Of a stretch of 34,185 nt of DNA, positions 17,301 through 24,853 are shown piece by piece (the first letter of the stretch is position 1; each line of letters begins with the position of its first letter). Under the pieces are notes generated by a model that was not told the origin of the DNA, made no database searches, and saw nothing but the letters and a program-made list of their open reading frames with translations. Position numbers and translations under genes: made by a program. The stretch covers positions 1-34,185 of the forward strand of contig JAHFGF010000001.1 of NCBI GenBank assembly GCA_023247595.1, written 5' to 3'. Source of the DNA: Candidatus Omnitrophota bacterium (GTDB lineage Bacteria; Omnitrophota; Koll11; Zapsychrales; Fredricksoniimonadaceae).

Positions 17301-19112
17301 TGCTTTTAGCTTTGCGTCCTCAGCTTCCTGTATCCGGTCTTTTAACTCACCTTTTAATTCGGAAATTTCAATAACAGTACTCTTGTCATCCTTATTCAAA
17401 TCACGGCCTTTGGTGTTTGCTTCGGCCAACTGGTCTTCCAGAGATTTAATCATCACTTGAAGCGTTTTCTTCTGGTCTTCCGTTGTTTCCAGTTTCTTTG
17501 CCGCTTCTTTTTGCTGAATTTCCAGACGATCAATAACAGCTGTCTTTTTATTTAATTGAACTTCATAGTTTTCAATTTTTTGTGTTAAAGCTGCGGCTTC
17601 GTTCTTATCTTCAATTAAATTCGTTTTCGCCGACTTTGAAACCGTCTTGTCTTGCTTTTTTAAAACCTCAATCTGCTTTAATAAATTTTTCTTCTGAATG
17701 TTTAATTCTTCGAAGGCCTCGGTTTTCATGATCAGTTGCGCATCTTTTTTACTTAACTTAGCTGTTAACGCATTGACTTGCTCACGCAACACTTGCTTTG
17801 ACTTATCATCCTTCATCCCTGCCATATCGGATTTTTGATCCAATCGACTCAATGACAAGCTTACAGAATCCCGCTCTTTTTTAACTTCCAGCAATTCCTT
17901 GGACAACGTTGCCAATTTCGCTTTTAACTCGCCCAATTGTTTGTTCTTGGATTGCAGATCAAAACTTTTCGCATCCAAGGTTTTCTGCAAAGCTTCAACT
18001 TGGACAACAAACGGCGTTTTGGAATTTTGCAGTTTTGTTTCCTGCGCGGAACGTTGTTGTTCCAGCTGCTTTCTAAGAACATAGATTTGATTGTCGATAT
18101 TCTTGCGTTCGGTTTCATGACCAGACAATCGTGCCCGGACTTGCGCGTTATCTTTGTTTAGTCGTTTGACTTCGTTTTGTGTTTCTTCTAATTTCTTTTC
18201 TAAGCGCGCAATTTTTTCCGACCGGCCGCCTTGAGCTGTGCTGTAGGTTGACGTTACTTTTTGCAGTTGTGCCTTTATTTCAGCGTGCTGGGCGCGTACT
18301 TTGTTTAATTCACTTTCCGCCTGGACCGCCTGATTTTTATATTTCACAATTGAACTATCTTTTACTCTAATTTCCTCAATCATCTGGTCAAGCCGGTCGC
18401 TTAGCTCCCGGTTTCTCAATTGTAAAGGCGCGGCCTGATTTGATTCCGGCTTAACCTCTTCTTTGGCTTGAAGCTCTTTATACTGATCTTCTAACGCGTG
18501 AAATTGTTCTTTAAGAGCTGTTTTTTCTTCGATCACAACCAGACGCTTACTGTCTAAATCTTCTTTTTCTTTAGTTAATACTTCAATAGCGGCATTTTGT
18601 TCACGCGCTTTTATTTCTGAAGTGTTGAGCGCCTCTTTAAGAGTCTGAAGGCTTTCCTGCTCAGTATCTTTAAGACCGATTTCTTGTTCTTTTAAAAGTT
18701 TAATTTCCTGCTCCAAAGATAATTTATCGTTCAGGGCTTCATCATACTTCGCTTGCAATTCTTCTTTTTCCTTAACAAGCGCATCAGCTTTTTCTGAGCC
18801 ATCGATACGGATCTTTGATTTTTTGGAAAGGGCATAGTCCAGCTGAAGAAGCTGTACTGACATGTCGTTTATTTTTTTCAACAGAAAGGCGTTTTCTTTA
18901 TTTTTAGTATCAATTTCATTGTATAAACCTTGATGTTCCTGCTGAATCTTATCAACGGTGGCTTGAAAATCAGCAATGATATCCTGGGGAGTCCTGATGC
19001 TTCTTGAACCTGTGCCCATATTCATCGGTTTATCCAAAATAACCTCGGCGTACAATAAACCATTTGGAAAAATGGCCAAGGTTATAATTAAAATGCTTGA
19101 TAAAATTTTCAT
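11349..19112 (-). CDS. Giant exported coiled-coil protein (2587 residues)
   Basis: Starts at the second in-frame ATG (19110-19112), six bases after GGAG; an upstream ATG at 19124 has no such site. A Sec signal peptide (MKILSSILIITLAIFPNGLL, then YAE) predicts export. Almost everything from about residue 60 to 2570 is Gln/Glu/Lys/Leu-rich heptad-type coiled coil with no further membrane segment. It contains ten copies of a 71-residue repeat and a 366-residue super-repeat (separate entries). The C-terminal 500 residues have Pro-containing motifs of the form IPxxIxxAKKPLExKI, shared with the exported coiled coil at 28461-32681. I noticed only one cysteine in the mature chain, at about residue 2536 (QEDCGVSM), near the C-terminus. 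A continuous helix of this length would span roughly 0.38 micrometre. It could be a periplasmic spacer, an envelope-spanning fibre or a surface appendage; no function is known to me. The gene follows a two-TM chemoreceptor-like gene and precedes CheX-like paralogue A. Confidence 0.9.
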   Translation of the reverse strand: MKILSSILIITLAIFPNGLLYAEVILDKPMNMGTGSRSIRTPQDIIADFQATVDKIQQEHQGLYNEIDTKNKENAFLLKKINDMSVQLLQLDYALSKKSKIRIDGSEKADALVKEKEELQAKYDEALNDKLSLEQEIKLLKEQEIGLKDTEQESLQTLKEALNTSEIKAREQNAAIEVLTKEKEDLDSKRLVVIEEKTALKEQFHALEDQYKELQAKEEVKPESNQAAPLQLRNRELSDRLDQMIEEIRVKDSSIVKYKNQAVQAESELNKVRAQHAEIKAQLQKVTSTYSTAQGGRSEKIARLEKKLEETQNEVKRLNKDNAQVRARLSGHETERKNIDNQIYVLRKQLEQQRSAQETKLQNSKTPFVVQVEALQKTLDAKSFDLQSKNKQLGELKAKLATLSKELLEVKKERDSVSLSLSRLDQKSDMAGMKDDKSKQVLREQVNALTAKLSKKDAQLIMKTEAFEELNIQKKNLLKQIEVLKKQDKTVSKSAKTNLIEDKNEAAALTQKIENYEVQLNKKTAVIDRLEIQQKEAAKKLETTEDQKKTLQVMIKSLEDQLAEANTKGRDLNKDDKSTVIEISELKGELKDRIQEAEDAKLKAAKLENQFNEVDKQRELSEKAAAMLQDKIRNQNLVLDSRMAQSKTSQQIIIEKLNKQLNDQSDELTKKEKLIAGLNAGKLKQEQASKQFGQERAVLEQKIQNLQTSIADLRNRSAAASAGLNKSETSTEELNKKLQESVGQISAKDSQIKELDDRNSKLDQELNLALKEKSSIETDLKNLNEQLKTIKEDSDQKIKAVRSELTEKTETLQKEISASQESLTAKETLIGDLNAKITELNQQMAQLAKDNDNLKTSSDKLTDENNHLQKQLASESSPDTTAVKEPAAESKKMAALKKDRDLLQKQLDSAISESRELNHKLESLQKENGKWKQTADASAQKEQQALIVLKKENSELQQKLKVSVSDKNFFEDRIKQLQGELKNAQKTAKGSLTEDQSQWQSKLDKLSASLQNAENIAKQQEQLANQFKSKNDELSSDLEKSQKDLAQKDKDLAQINTEKAQLADQASGLSKDKDILDGKFKELAQQVILLQSLKSGEVTTVKSEATQKAADLALKLAQAVGQVREGELIIHQLNEKQSTLQQQLASADTSKIQSDEALKKSQQELENVRKEYETQQAALKEESLRLGSERDAQIIKVNELQNAVKDAEKASQTAIEEVQTRLASEIETLKTTLAQKDAQWLETEKTNKELMEAKESLSQQLTAAQQSNKEKEAKVTDLQGQLSGKTVESRDNVSALEKELRGKIKDVTAQLDATQGQLAEVKQAKEGLEENIKTREEKIARLQAEVTEKENAFATTNSKSAQQITETKNNLQAEMEQLTARLKESEHAVSELTKNKTGLEENLKLAQTKVAQLQAQVTEKEQAFETAKAQSAEENAAAKKNTQAEVEQLTLSLKESQQAVLELTKTKNILEENLKSEQVMIAQMESEKDEKVKSLTSAKVEVSQQAVEEKNALSKQIQQLSLQLKDSQVIITALTKDKESLDEQINNSNMKLAQTTKDLNQKSQDLESTIRDRKNDFQAAVQEIQTRLTAEMETLKTALSQKDAQWVETEKVNKDLLKVKESLSQQLTAAQDSNKEKEAKLAQLQENLNGKEVESRDNITTREKKLRGKIEEVTAQLSVTQKQLTEITQAKEELEKNIKVKEDKAAQLQAQVMEKENVLAETKKQSAQEIAAAKKDLQAEVEQLTANLKESQKAVLEFTKAKSSLEENLKSAETKIAQLQAQVQDNEKSLAGATIQFSEQIAAAKTNLQAEVEKLSANLKESQQSVAELSKAKAVIEEHLKSSESKVEQLQAKVTQSEGALATTKTQSVQQMAEAKKGLQAEVEQLTASLKESQQSVSELTKNKNSLEENLNSAETKVAQLQSQVTEKEQALETTKTQSAEEIAASKNNLQTEVAQLTASLKDSQKAVLELSKNKTSLEENLKSAESQVTKLQTQVAEKEQALETTKTQSAEEIAASKNNLQTEVEQLTASLKKSQQAVSELTKNKNGLEENLKSAETKVAQLQARVTEKEQALETTKTQSAQEISASKKNLQAEVEQLTGNLKEYQKTVSELAKAKSGLEENLQSAESKVSQLGTTLKEKESLLAEKLKTHAEELAAAKDALNVQLQQLSAELKQTQESYAQTAKLKQNVEDALKVSDEKLRKTQDDLKNKEEGIHTIQAGIPSQIATAKKPLEDKIDILVKSLGGTQAELKAKQAKEEELSGKVTGLEKSLAETLAAKKQFEKESAEAKTALEKAKQEFSGDMETATKALREKNDVLQKTLDEKNQKITALTTEKEQLSTALAKMTTDKQKIEQEIVSIKSDIANQQKTIDDKIAQAKQPLTAQVARLEKTLEEKELLISQKAEAFNKVSGELATVLKGLAVVREERNNLSASVKPLEDKIKAIPQEIALVKRPLENENAQLHVELEKVQGMLDVRVKGLESDIETKNAAYDQAVKSRQDLDKEMSSLKQMSDKLSQENERLAAKLSKKFQEDCGVSMEELQKPWRDKIDELKSLLEGRDKEIEGFKNENSRLNQELGSAAPSSR
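12528..14020 (-). repeat. Seven tandem 213-bp (71-codon) repeats inside the giant coiled-coil gene
   Basis: Seven head-to-tail copies encode units beginning SAETKVAQLQ and ending SLEENLK (about residues 1698-2195). Identical 18-mers in neighbouring copies lie exactly 213 bp apart (12883 and 13096). The two closest copies share long identical stretches, such as EKEQALETTKTQSAEEIAAS; the last copy is the most divergent. Seventy-one residues is ten heptads plus one, or seven heptads plus two hendecads, so every copy must shift the coiled-coil phase. Confidence 0.9.
14380..15480 (-). repeat. 366-codon super-repeat with three further 71-codon repeats
   Basis: A module containing ETLKT.L.QKDAQW and ESRDN..ALEKELRGKI occurs twice. 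The matching ccgtctcg sites at 14285 and 15383 are 1098 bp apart (366 codons). Between the two modules lie three 71-codon units (about 14480-15118). After the second module come the seven units listed separately. The pattern indicates duplication of a block of about 153 codons plus three 71-codon units, followed by expansion of the second block to seven units. Confidence 0.8.
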
Positions 19113-19246
19113 ATAATTCTCCATAGCGATTGATCAGTCATGACAAAATGAAGCATATAATAACAGAAAATGTAAAATAATGGAATAATCTGCATGTTTG
19201 GGCTCAAAATTCTTCAAAGCCGTATAATTAGTCCATTAATTCAAAA

Positions 19247-21214
19247 TTATGTGTTTGATATTGTTTCTTTAATTCTGGGGGCGGGTTCTTGCGCAGATGT
19301 TTCGGAAAGACCGCTTTCAAGAGCTTCTTTCTTGATGGCGGGTTTCAAGACATCACTTTCAAAAACTTTTGTAAAATACTCCTGGATATAATCGTTCATT
19401 TGACGGCTGCTTTTTACCAAAACCTCGGCCGACTCATCCTGCTGCTTAGTTTCAACAAGCAGTGACTGCGCATTTAAAGCAGATGCTTTGATGGCCAATT
19501 CATGCAGGGCCTGTAAATGTTTGGATAAAACGGAAAAATCTCTGATCTGGTTGTTCAGAGCGGTAATTTCTTCTGCAATCTGAAGGCTCTTGGATTTCGC
19601 ATCATCCAGAATTTCATTAATCCGGCTGACTTCCTGGGAATGCTCAAGCCGGGCCAAGGCGATTTCCTTGAGAGCCTGACGCGTATTATCCGTCATTTGG
19701 TTCATATTTGTTTCAATCAATTCAAACTTGGCCTTTGCTTCATTGATTTTATCTTTACGGTTTTCCAAGGCATCATGCGTGGACCGGACGGCATGTCTAA
19801 TGCGGCTGGCCAGATATTTCAATTCATCAATAGTATCCTGTTTTCCGACGGCCTGTTGATGATTGTTGGCAACATTTAAGATTGCCCGTTCGGCAATGAC
19901 CGTCATCTGTTGAGCAACACCGTCTAGGGCTCCAGTCAATTGAACTATCTCTTGGGACACTTTTTCCGTGTAATAAAATTCTTCCTTGATCGTCAAAAAA
20001 TTAGTCCGGCTTTCCTGGACCAATAAATCCGTATCCCGCACCAATTGGTCAACGTTCTGAAGGTTTATTTGACGATCTGCGAACCCCTGAGCCACATTTT
20101 CCAAGCCATCTTTATAAACTTTGGTCAACTCAAAATTATCCATAATCAGATTGGAATGATCCTGCAGGGACGCAACGAGCTCTTTGGAATCTTCCGATGC
20201 CTTGGCTGTCTGGCGATTAAATAAATTCATTCCTTTTTCAAAACGAAACATAAATACAGCCAAAACCAAGAACAATCCAATCAGAATAACAAATGTCCCG
20301 ACGACAACGACCCGTTTTATATCCTGATATTGACGTTCTTGTATTTTGGCCTGAATAACAAGAGTATCAACAGCATTGTTTAACGAACCATAACGTTCCT
20401 GCAGCGGTTTTTCAATCACATCCATTGAGTTAAGAATCTGGTTAGCAATTTGACGGCCGTTGACCTGTTCCTGTTCCAGGGTTTTCAAAACATATCCATT
20501 AAAGGTTTCAAAATGATCGGCAAATGCTTTTAGAATATATTGCTTTTGACTGAAGACGGCCTGTTTTTCCTCAATCGTCGGCGCGGTATTTATCTCGGCA
20601 ATCCAATGATTCAGGTCCCCTTGCAAATTAAGTAATTTCTGCTCGAAGGCTGCCAGTTCGGGTATAATTTTTTGCAACGTGTCAATTTTTTGCGTCAACG
20701 CTTCAACCGGAATGGTGTTTGTAACCTCAGCCGAATTTAAAATTGCGCCTGCCGCATCTTTTTTCCAACGCTCTACCTCATTTTCAAACGACTGAAAATA
20801 ATCATGAAAACCGTTGATAAACTCTTTGGTTTTAACTTCATAACGCTCTAATTGATTTGTTATTTTTAGAAATTCCGCGACATCGGCATCAAACTGCTTA
20901 ATGACCTTCTGGGTACCGGCTAATTGACGGGGATCAGCGGACTTTAAATTATTTAAAGCCTTTTCAACCAAAATCACCGGACTTTCATCCAGTTTCGACT
21001 CAGAGGCAATGAGTTCTATGCCTGTCCGGATATTTTTTAAATCATGCAGTTTATCTTTTAAAAAATCTCTGTTGCGAATATCGGTTTGGAACGACGTTAA
21101 CAAGGCGCTTTGACGAGGCTGAACAACCGTAACCTCATACCGCCAAAAAGCCACAAGGCAGGTTGCGACAAGAAGAACAATAATAGCGGCTCTATTAAGG
21201 AAATTAATATTCAT
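19247..21214 (-). CDS. Two-TM, chemoreceptor-like coiled-coil membrane protein
   Basis: 655 residues. An N-terminal TM (AAIIVLLVATCLVAFW, about 8-24) and a second TM (VVVVGTFVILIGLFLVLAVF, about 302-321) bracket a helical extracytoplasmic domain of about 275 residues. A cytoplasmic coiled coil of about 330 residues follows. This is the topology of methyl-accepting chemotaxis proteins, and scattered segments (IAERAILNVANNHQQAVG, LKYLASRIRHAVRSTHDALE) resemble degraded MCP helices. The conserved MCP hairpin tip and a clear HAMP domain are missing, so CheA/CheW coupling is doubtful. The gene sits between a single-TM protein gene and the giant coiled-coil gene, all on the minus strand with short gaps. 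It may anchor or signal for the giant protein. The topology is clear; the family assignment is weak. Confidence 0.65.
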   Translation of the reverse strand: MNINFLNRAAIIVLLVATCLVAFWRYEVTVVQPRQSALLTSFQTDIRNRDFLKDKLHDLKNIRTGIELIASESKLDESPVILVEKALNNLKSADPRQLAGTQKVIKQFDADVAEFLKITNQLERYEVKTKEFINGFHDYFQSFENEVERWKKDAAGAILNSAEVTNTIPVEALTQKIDTLQKIIPELAAFEQKLLNLQGDLNHWIAEINTAPTIEEKQAVFSQKQYILKAFADHFETFNGYVLKTLEQEQVNGRQIANQILNSMDVIEKPLQERYGSLNNAVDTLVIQAKIQERQYQDIKRVVVVGTFVILIGLFLVLAVFMFRFEKGMNLFNRQTAKASEDSKELVASLQDHSNLIMDNFELTKVYKDGLENVAQGFADRQINLQNVDQLVRDTDLLVQESRTNFLTIKEEFYYTEKVSQEIVQLTGALDGVAQQMTVIAERAILNVANNHQQAVGKQDTIDELKYLASRIRHAVRSTHDALENRKDKINEAKAKFELIETNMNQMTDNTRQALKEIALARLEHSQEVSRINEILDDAKSKSLQIAEEITALNNQIRDFSVLSKHLQALHELAIKASALNAQSLLVETKQQDESAEVLVKSSRQMNDYIQEYFTKVFESDVLKPAIKKEALESGLSETSAQEPAPRIKETISNT

Positions 21215-21414
21215 AATCTTAAATCATAATAATTCATTTATATAAAACTGCAACAACTTAAATGATTTTTATCAGGACACATGATGCATCGACGATAGAA
21301 CTCCCTATAAAACCCAAAAATTACTCGTTTTTGCCATCTCCCTGAAGCGTATTACTTAGAAAACACTGCGTTTATCTCAAACTCTTTGGTCTTATGCCGA
21401 TCATCAAAATGTTG

Positions 21415-22089
21415 TCATTTCGGGATGGTTTCACCTTTTAAGATAGGTGGCAATTGTGAAACGTCGATGCGCATCCCTCCGTCATTTTCAATTTTGATGG
21501 TATAAAGATTGCCGGGGATAAATAATGTACCCGGCGCTTCGATTTGCGCGTTTTTAATTCCTGAACCAGCCGCTTTTTGAGCATTAAGCGCGTAGGTCCA
21601 GAAATCTTTCCATAACTTCACTTCCAAAGGATCTACCTCATCGGAAATTTTATATCCGGCCGGAATTTCATTAACAGGCGTAATATCAAACTCCTGGGTA
21701 TTTTTTCCGTCCAACATAAAAGCTTTTAAGAAAAGATACGCGCTTTTCCCGCGCAGCTTATCGCCGTTACGGATATAGATATCCTGAAAACGAATAACCA
21801 AGGACTGGAATTGAATGATATTCCCCGAAAACGTGAAGTATTTTGGCTCTAAAGGTTTGCCGTGAGATGTATATTCCAGAAATTTAATGGTAGTAAACGT
21901 CTGTTGGGATTTTTCATCAAAATTAACCCCCGTCACCAAGACTTCCGCAATCCTGGTATCCGCCTGAAAGCGGGCGATTATTTCTTTTAAAATTTTATCT
22001 TCGTGGAGCCACTGCGTAACGGTCCATCCGATATAAGTCACAGATGCGATGATTACGAGGACCCAACCAAAACGCTTTAATCTCGACAT
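21415..22089 (-). CDS. Single-pass membrane protein of unknown function
   Basis: I do not recognise a family. The ATG at 22087-22089 is preferred over a GTG four codons upstream because a GGAG lies upstream at usable spacing. The 224-residue product has basic residues (MSRLKRFG), one TM (WVLVIIASVTYIGWTV, about 9-24) and then a soluble domain of about 195 residues that is probably extracytoplasmic. That domain is rich in beta-type segments (FTTIKFLEY, YFTFSGNIIQFQSLVIRFQD) and ends in a Pro-rich tail. It lies between the OmpA/LysM gene, from which a terminator separates it, and the chemoreceptor-like gene. That makes it a candidate component of the same envelope cluster. Confidence 0.75.
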   Translation of the reverse strand: MSRLKRFGWVLVIIASVTYIGWTVTQWLHEDKILKEIIARFQADTRIAEVLVTGVNFDEKSQQTFTTIKFLEYTSHGKPLEPKYFTFSGNIIQFQSLVIRFQDIYIRNGDKLRGKSAYLFLKAFMLDGKNTQEFDITPVNEIPAGYKISDEVDPLEVKLWKDFWTYALNAQKAAGSGIKNAQIEAPGTLFIPGNLYTIKIENDGGMRIDVSQLPPILKGETIPK

Positions 22090-22172
22090 TTTGTTTTCCA
22101 CTCCGCGTTGAAATTAAAAAATTATATCATGACAAAAAAGATTATCGAGAATGATCCTATTTTATTGGAATA

Positions 22173-22207
22173 AAAAACCCCTGGGCCAAAAAAGCTCAGG
22201 GGTTTTG
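22173..22207 (-). terminator. Rho-independent terminator after the OmpA/LysM gene
   Basis: Minus-strand RNA forms CCCCUG...CAGGGG with inner pairs around a U-rich loop, followed directly by UUUUUUAUU. It lies about 12 bp past the stop codon at 22219. A-rich sequence on the other side could also let it work on the plus strand. Confidence 0.8.
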
Positions 22208-22218
22208 AATTTTGACAC

Positions 22219-23190
22219 TTACTCGACGGGAATAATGATAGTAACTCCGGCCTTAAGTTTATTTGGATCTTTAATCGCGTTCTTATTTAATTCATACAAA
22301 TATTTCCACCGGTTGCCATTGCCCAATTCTTTCTGGGCAATTTTCCATAGGCTGTCATTTTTTTGAATGACATAATCGCGCGTCGAAACTTTAATTTCGG
22401 ATTCGACTTTCTGCTGTTCCTCGACGATATATTTTCCTTCTTCTAAAGGCTTGGCATCTGCCATTTCCCTCGGCGGCCCATTATAAGGAAGCATGACTTC
22501 TTCAACCTCGGCAATCATAAATTGCGCGTTGCGGTCTTTCTGCATACCCACAAGATCGGTGACCGGAGCGGTCGCGTCCAATTTACCACGGCTGATGATT
22601 TTAATGTGGTCTTCCGCGATGCCGCTTTCTAACATAAATTGTTTAACCGAATCTCCTCGACGACGGCCTAATTTCTCATTGTACGTTTCGGAACCGCGCA
22701 CATCCGCGTTTCCGGTGATCAGAATACTGGCTTCAGGATTTCGTTTCAAAGTGCTCACTGCTTTTTCAAGAATCTTAACCGCATCTTCCCGGATATCTGA
22801 TTTGTTGTAATCAAAATAAATCTTAACATTTTTAAGAATTTTTTTGATTAACAGGGAAGGTCTTAATTCTTTTGGTTGAGGAGGAGGAAGTTCTTCTTCT
22901 TTATAATCGAAAATAATTTTATAGAGATAAATATAACCGCGATTTCCCCATGGACGCACCTGGCCGGGCTGATCGGGCCACCACCAATATCCGCCGCGCT
23001 GTTCATCTTTAACAGGTGCGGGCTGGGCGTCCGACGGCCACCAATTAAATTCTTTCTGCAGATTATCAAGCTCCTGTTTCCGTCCCGATTCGCGTGAATT
23101 CTTATCGAAAGGCACGGCAAAAGAAACCGTCGGAAAAAACGAAACCATGAGTATGATCATTACAATTTTAAGCAAGCCATTGCGTCTCAT
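22219..23190 (-). CDS. OmpA-type peptidoglycan-binding protein with C-terminal LysM domain
   Basis: 323 residues. A signal peptide (LLKIVMIILMVSFFPTVSFA) is followed by an unusual Trp-rich segment (FNWWPSDAQPAPV and GGYWWWPDQPG, about residues 48-80) and a Pro-rich linker. An OmpA C-terminal domain spans about 118-232. It starts VKIYFDYNKSDI and holds the peptidoglycan-contact Asp and Arg in NADVRGSETYNEKLGRRRG. A LysM domain spans about 272-322 (YVIQKNDSLWKIAQKELG ... GVTIIIP). Both domains bind peptidoglycan, so the protein should be a periplasmic or outer-membrane wall tether. It has no beta-barrel. AGGGTGG before the ATG and a strong sigma-70 promoter support the start and separate transcription. 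It heads the coiled-coil cluster. Confidence 0.92.
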   Translation of the reverse strand: MRRNGLLKIVMIILMVSFFPTVSFAVPFDKNSRESGRKQELDNLQKEFNWWPSDAQPAPVKDEQRGGYWWWPDQPGQVRPWGNRGYIYLYKIIFDYKEEELPPPQPKELRPSLLIKKILKNVKIYFDYNKSDIREDAVKILEKAVSTLKRNPEASILITGNADVRGSETYNEKLGRRRGDSVKQFMLESGIAEDHIKIISRGKLDATAPVTDLVGMQKDRNAQFMIAEVEEVMLPYNGPPREMADAKPLEEGKYIVEEQQKVESEIKVSTRDYVIQKNDSLWKIAQKELGNGNRWKYLYELNKNAIKDPNKLKAGVTIIIPVE

Positions 23191-23263
23191 AAACCACCCT
23201 TACTTTCTTCATTAAGGTATAGTTGAATGTGTTTTTTGATTTTATTTATTTTTAACAAAACCG

Positions 23264-23291
23264 ATTATAACATAGCAATCGATTATTTCAA
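23264..23291 (-). promoter_or_regulatory. Sigma-70 promoter of the OmpA/LysM gene
   Basis: TTGAAA (23286-23291), a 16-bp spacer and a perfect TATAAT (23264-23269) on the minus strand, about 70 bp before the start codon. Confidence 0.75.
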
Positions 23292-23364
23292 TTTGTCTTC
23301 AAATTTGTTTTTATATTTTAAAAGGAATAAAACATCATGAAAGACAATTAATTAGAAATAAAAA

Positions 23365-24684
23365 CTACTGCGGCTTAACCAGGCTGATGCTGGCTTCGCT
23401 GAGCTTCTTTCTCCTTAATTTTCTGATGGTGACATACATGCCGTCGCCTTCTATTACCTCTCCGCCCCGAAACGGATGCTGATATTTCTGCGCGCACCAA
23501 TCAGACAAACGAAACGGGCCTTCCGAAGACGGTTTAGAAACATTGGAAAGGCCGATGGTTTGCGCCAAGACCGTCATCGAAACACCGCCGCCTACAATCC
23601 ATCCGCCGGCAAAGGGGTGAATATAGGTCGGCAGACGGTCGAATTCGTCTTCGATTTCTCCGACTAATTCCTCAATGATATCTTCCATGGTGACCATGCC
23701 CACAATTTTATGATCCTTGTCTCCGACCAAAGCAATGTGCAATTTTTCCTGCATAACTTTTTCCAGAACTTGAGCAATCGGCATGTCACAGTCCATCATT
23801 TTAATCGGACGGATAATTCCTTTAACCGTCGGATCTTGCGAGTTGAGTTTGAGCGCCATCATGATGTCTTTAAAATTCAAGTACCCCTGAATGGACTGCG
23901 GATCATCCTCGCGTTCACAGACCGGAAAGCGCGTGTGCATATCCAAATGCGCACGGATTAAAGCTTCCGAAAGAGTGCTTTTTAACGGAATCATGGAAAC
24001 ATCATTAATGGGAAGCATAATCTCTTTTACCGGACGGACGGACAATTGGGCCGCCGACAAAACGATTTTTTCTTCGCGCGCGCCGATGAGACGTGAGGCC
24101 CGAGCGAGCGTTGCCGCCGCGTTTAATTCATGCAGGCCAGGCTGGTCTTCGTTTGTTTTTTTAAAATAACCGCTTTTATCGCTGGCCCGCAGAAAAAATT
24201 TTACAACGCGCTCCAATACGGTCACGACGGGATAGGCAATAATGGAGAAAATTTTTATTGTCGGGGAAAGCTTCAAACAAATCAATTCCCGGTTATTAAG
24301 GGCAAACATTTTGGGAACAAGTTCGGCAAAAACAATAGTCACAAGACCGTAAGGTATGATTAACATGATCAGCGCCAAAAACTCAGATAAAGGTTCACTG
24401 ACACCAAAGGAATCGTGAAGGTATGGTCTTAAAGAATCGGCAACCTCGGCTCCGCCGGTAGCCGCGGCAATGGCCCCGACAAAGGTAATGCCCACCTGCA
24501 CAACAGCCAGGCTGGCCTCGATTCGATCTTTCATATATGCCGCTTCCACAGCGCCTTTTGTCTTTCGTGTTATCAGGACCGACAAGCGGGATCGTGAAAC
24601 CGAGGCAATGGCCATTTCGTAAGCGGCAAAAACGGCGTTTAACATCAACATCAGTCCGATAATAATCCATTCAAAACCTGGCAT
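23365..24684 (-). CDS. CNNM/CorC/HlyC-type membrane protein with CBS pair
   Basis: 439 residues. An N-terminal DUF21/CNNM transmembrane domain (about residues 1-190; starts MPGFEWIIIGLMLMLNAVFA and includes the VFAELVPKMFAL region) is followed by two CBS domains (about 210-330, including VKEIMLPINDVSMIPL and KIVGMVTMEDIIEELVGEI). A CorC_HlyC domain (about 345-430) closes the protein. The family is linked to Mg2+ or cobalt efflux and divalent-cation homeostasis; older names call it hemolysin C. The start has a good Shine-Dalgarno (AAGGAG, 7-8 nt upstream). It is divergent from the DedA gene. Specific transport activity cannot be inferred. Confidence 0.92.
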   Translation of the reverse strand: MPGFEWIIIGLMLMLNAVFAAYEMAIASVSRSRLSVLITRKTKGAVEAAYMKDRIEASLAVVQVGITFVGAIAAATGGAEVADSLRPYLHDSFGVSEPLSEFLALIMLIIPYGLVTIVFAELVPKMFALNNRELICLKLSPTIKIFSIIAYPVVTVLERVVKFFLRASDKSGYFKKTNEDQPGLHELNAAATLARASRLIGAREEKIVLSAAQLSVRPVKEIMLPINDVSMIPLKSTLSEALIRAHLDMHTRFPVCEREDDPQSIQGYLNFKDIMMALKLNSQDPTVKGIIRPIKMMDCDMPIAQVLEKVMQEKLHIALVGDKDHKIVGMVTMEDIIEELVGEIEDEFDRLPTYIHPFAGGWIVGGGVSMTVLAQTIGLSNVSKPSSEGPFRLSDWCAQKYQHPFRGGEVIEGDGMYVTIRKLRRKKLSEASISLVKPQ

Positions 24685-24709
24685 CTAAACTCTCCTTATA
24701 AATTTGATG

Positions 24710-24759
24710 TGTATTGTAACGAAAACGCACTGCGTTCTCAATACAATTTGCTTGTATTG
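24710..24759. repeat. Overlapping inverted repeats (TGTATTG/CAATACA) between divergent genes
   Basis: CAATACAA (24739-24746) and TTGTATTG (24752-24759) form a perfect 8-bp hairpin with a 5-nt loop. A further TGTATTG (24710-24716) could pair with the same CAATACA instead. The site lies between the divergent CorC-like and DedA genes. It may be an operator or an alternative RNA hairpin; there is no direct evidence for either. Confidence 0.45.
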
Positions 24760-24853
24760 CGAAGAAAATCGAAAATTATTTCTCTGGAAAAACTTAAACT
24801 AAATGTTACGATATCACGCATATTACAAACAACACTTAAATCTGAGGTCTACA

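Noticed and set aside
11349..19112. Myosin/SMC-type or cytoskeletal protein
   Set aside because: There is no head or ATPase domain, and a signal peptide sends it out of the cytoplasm.
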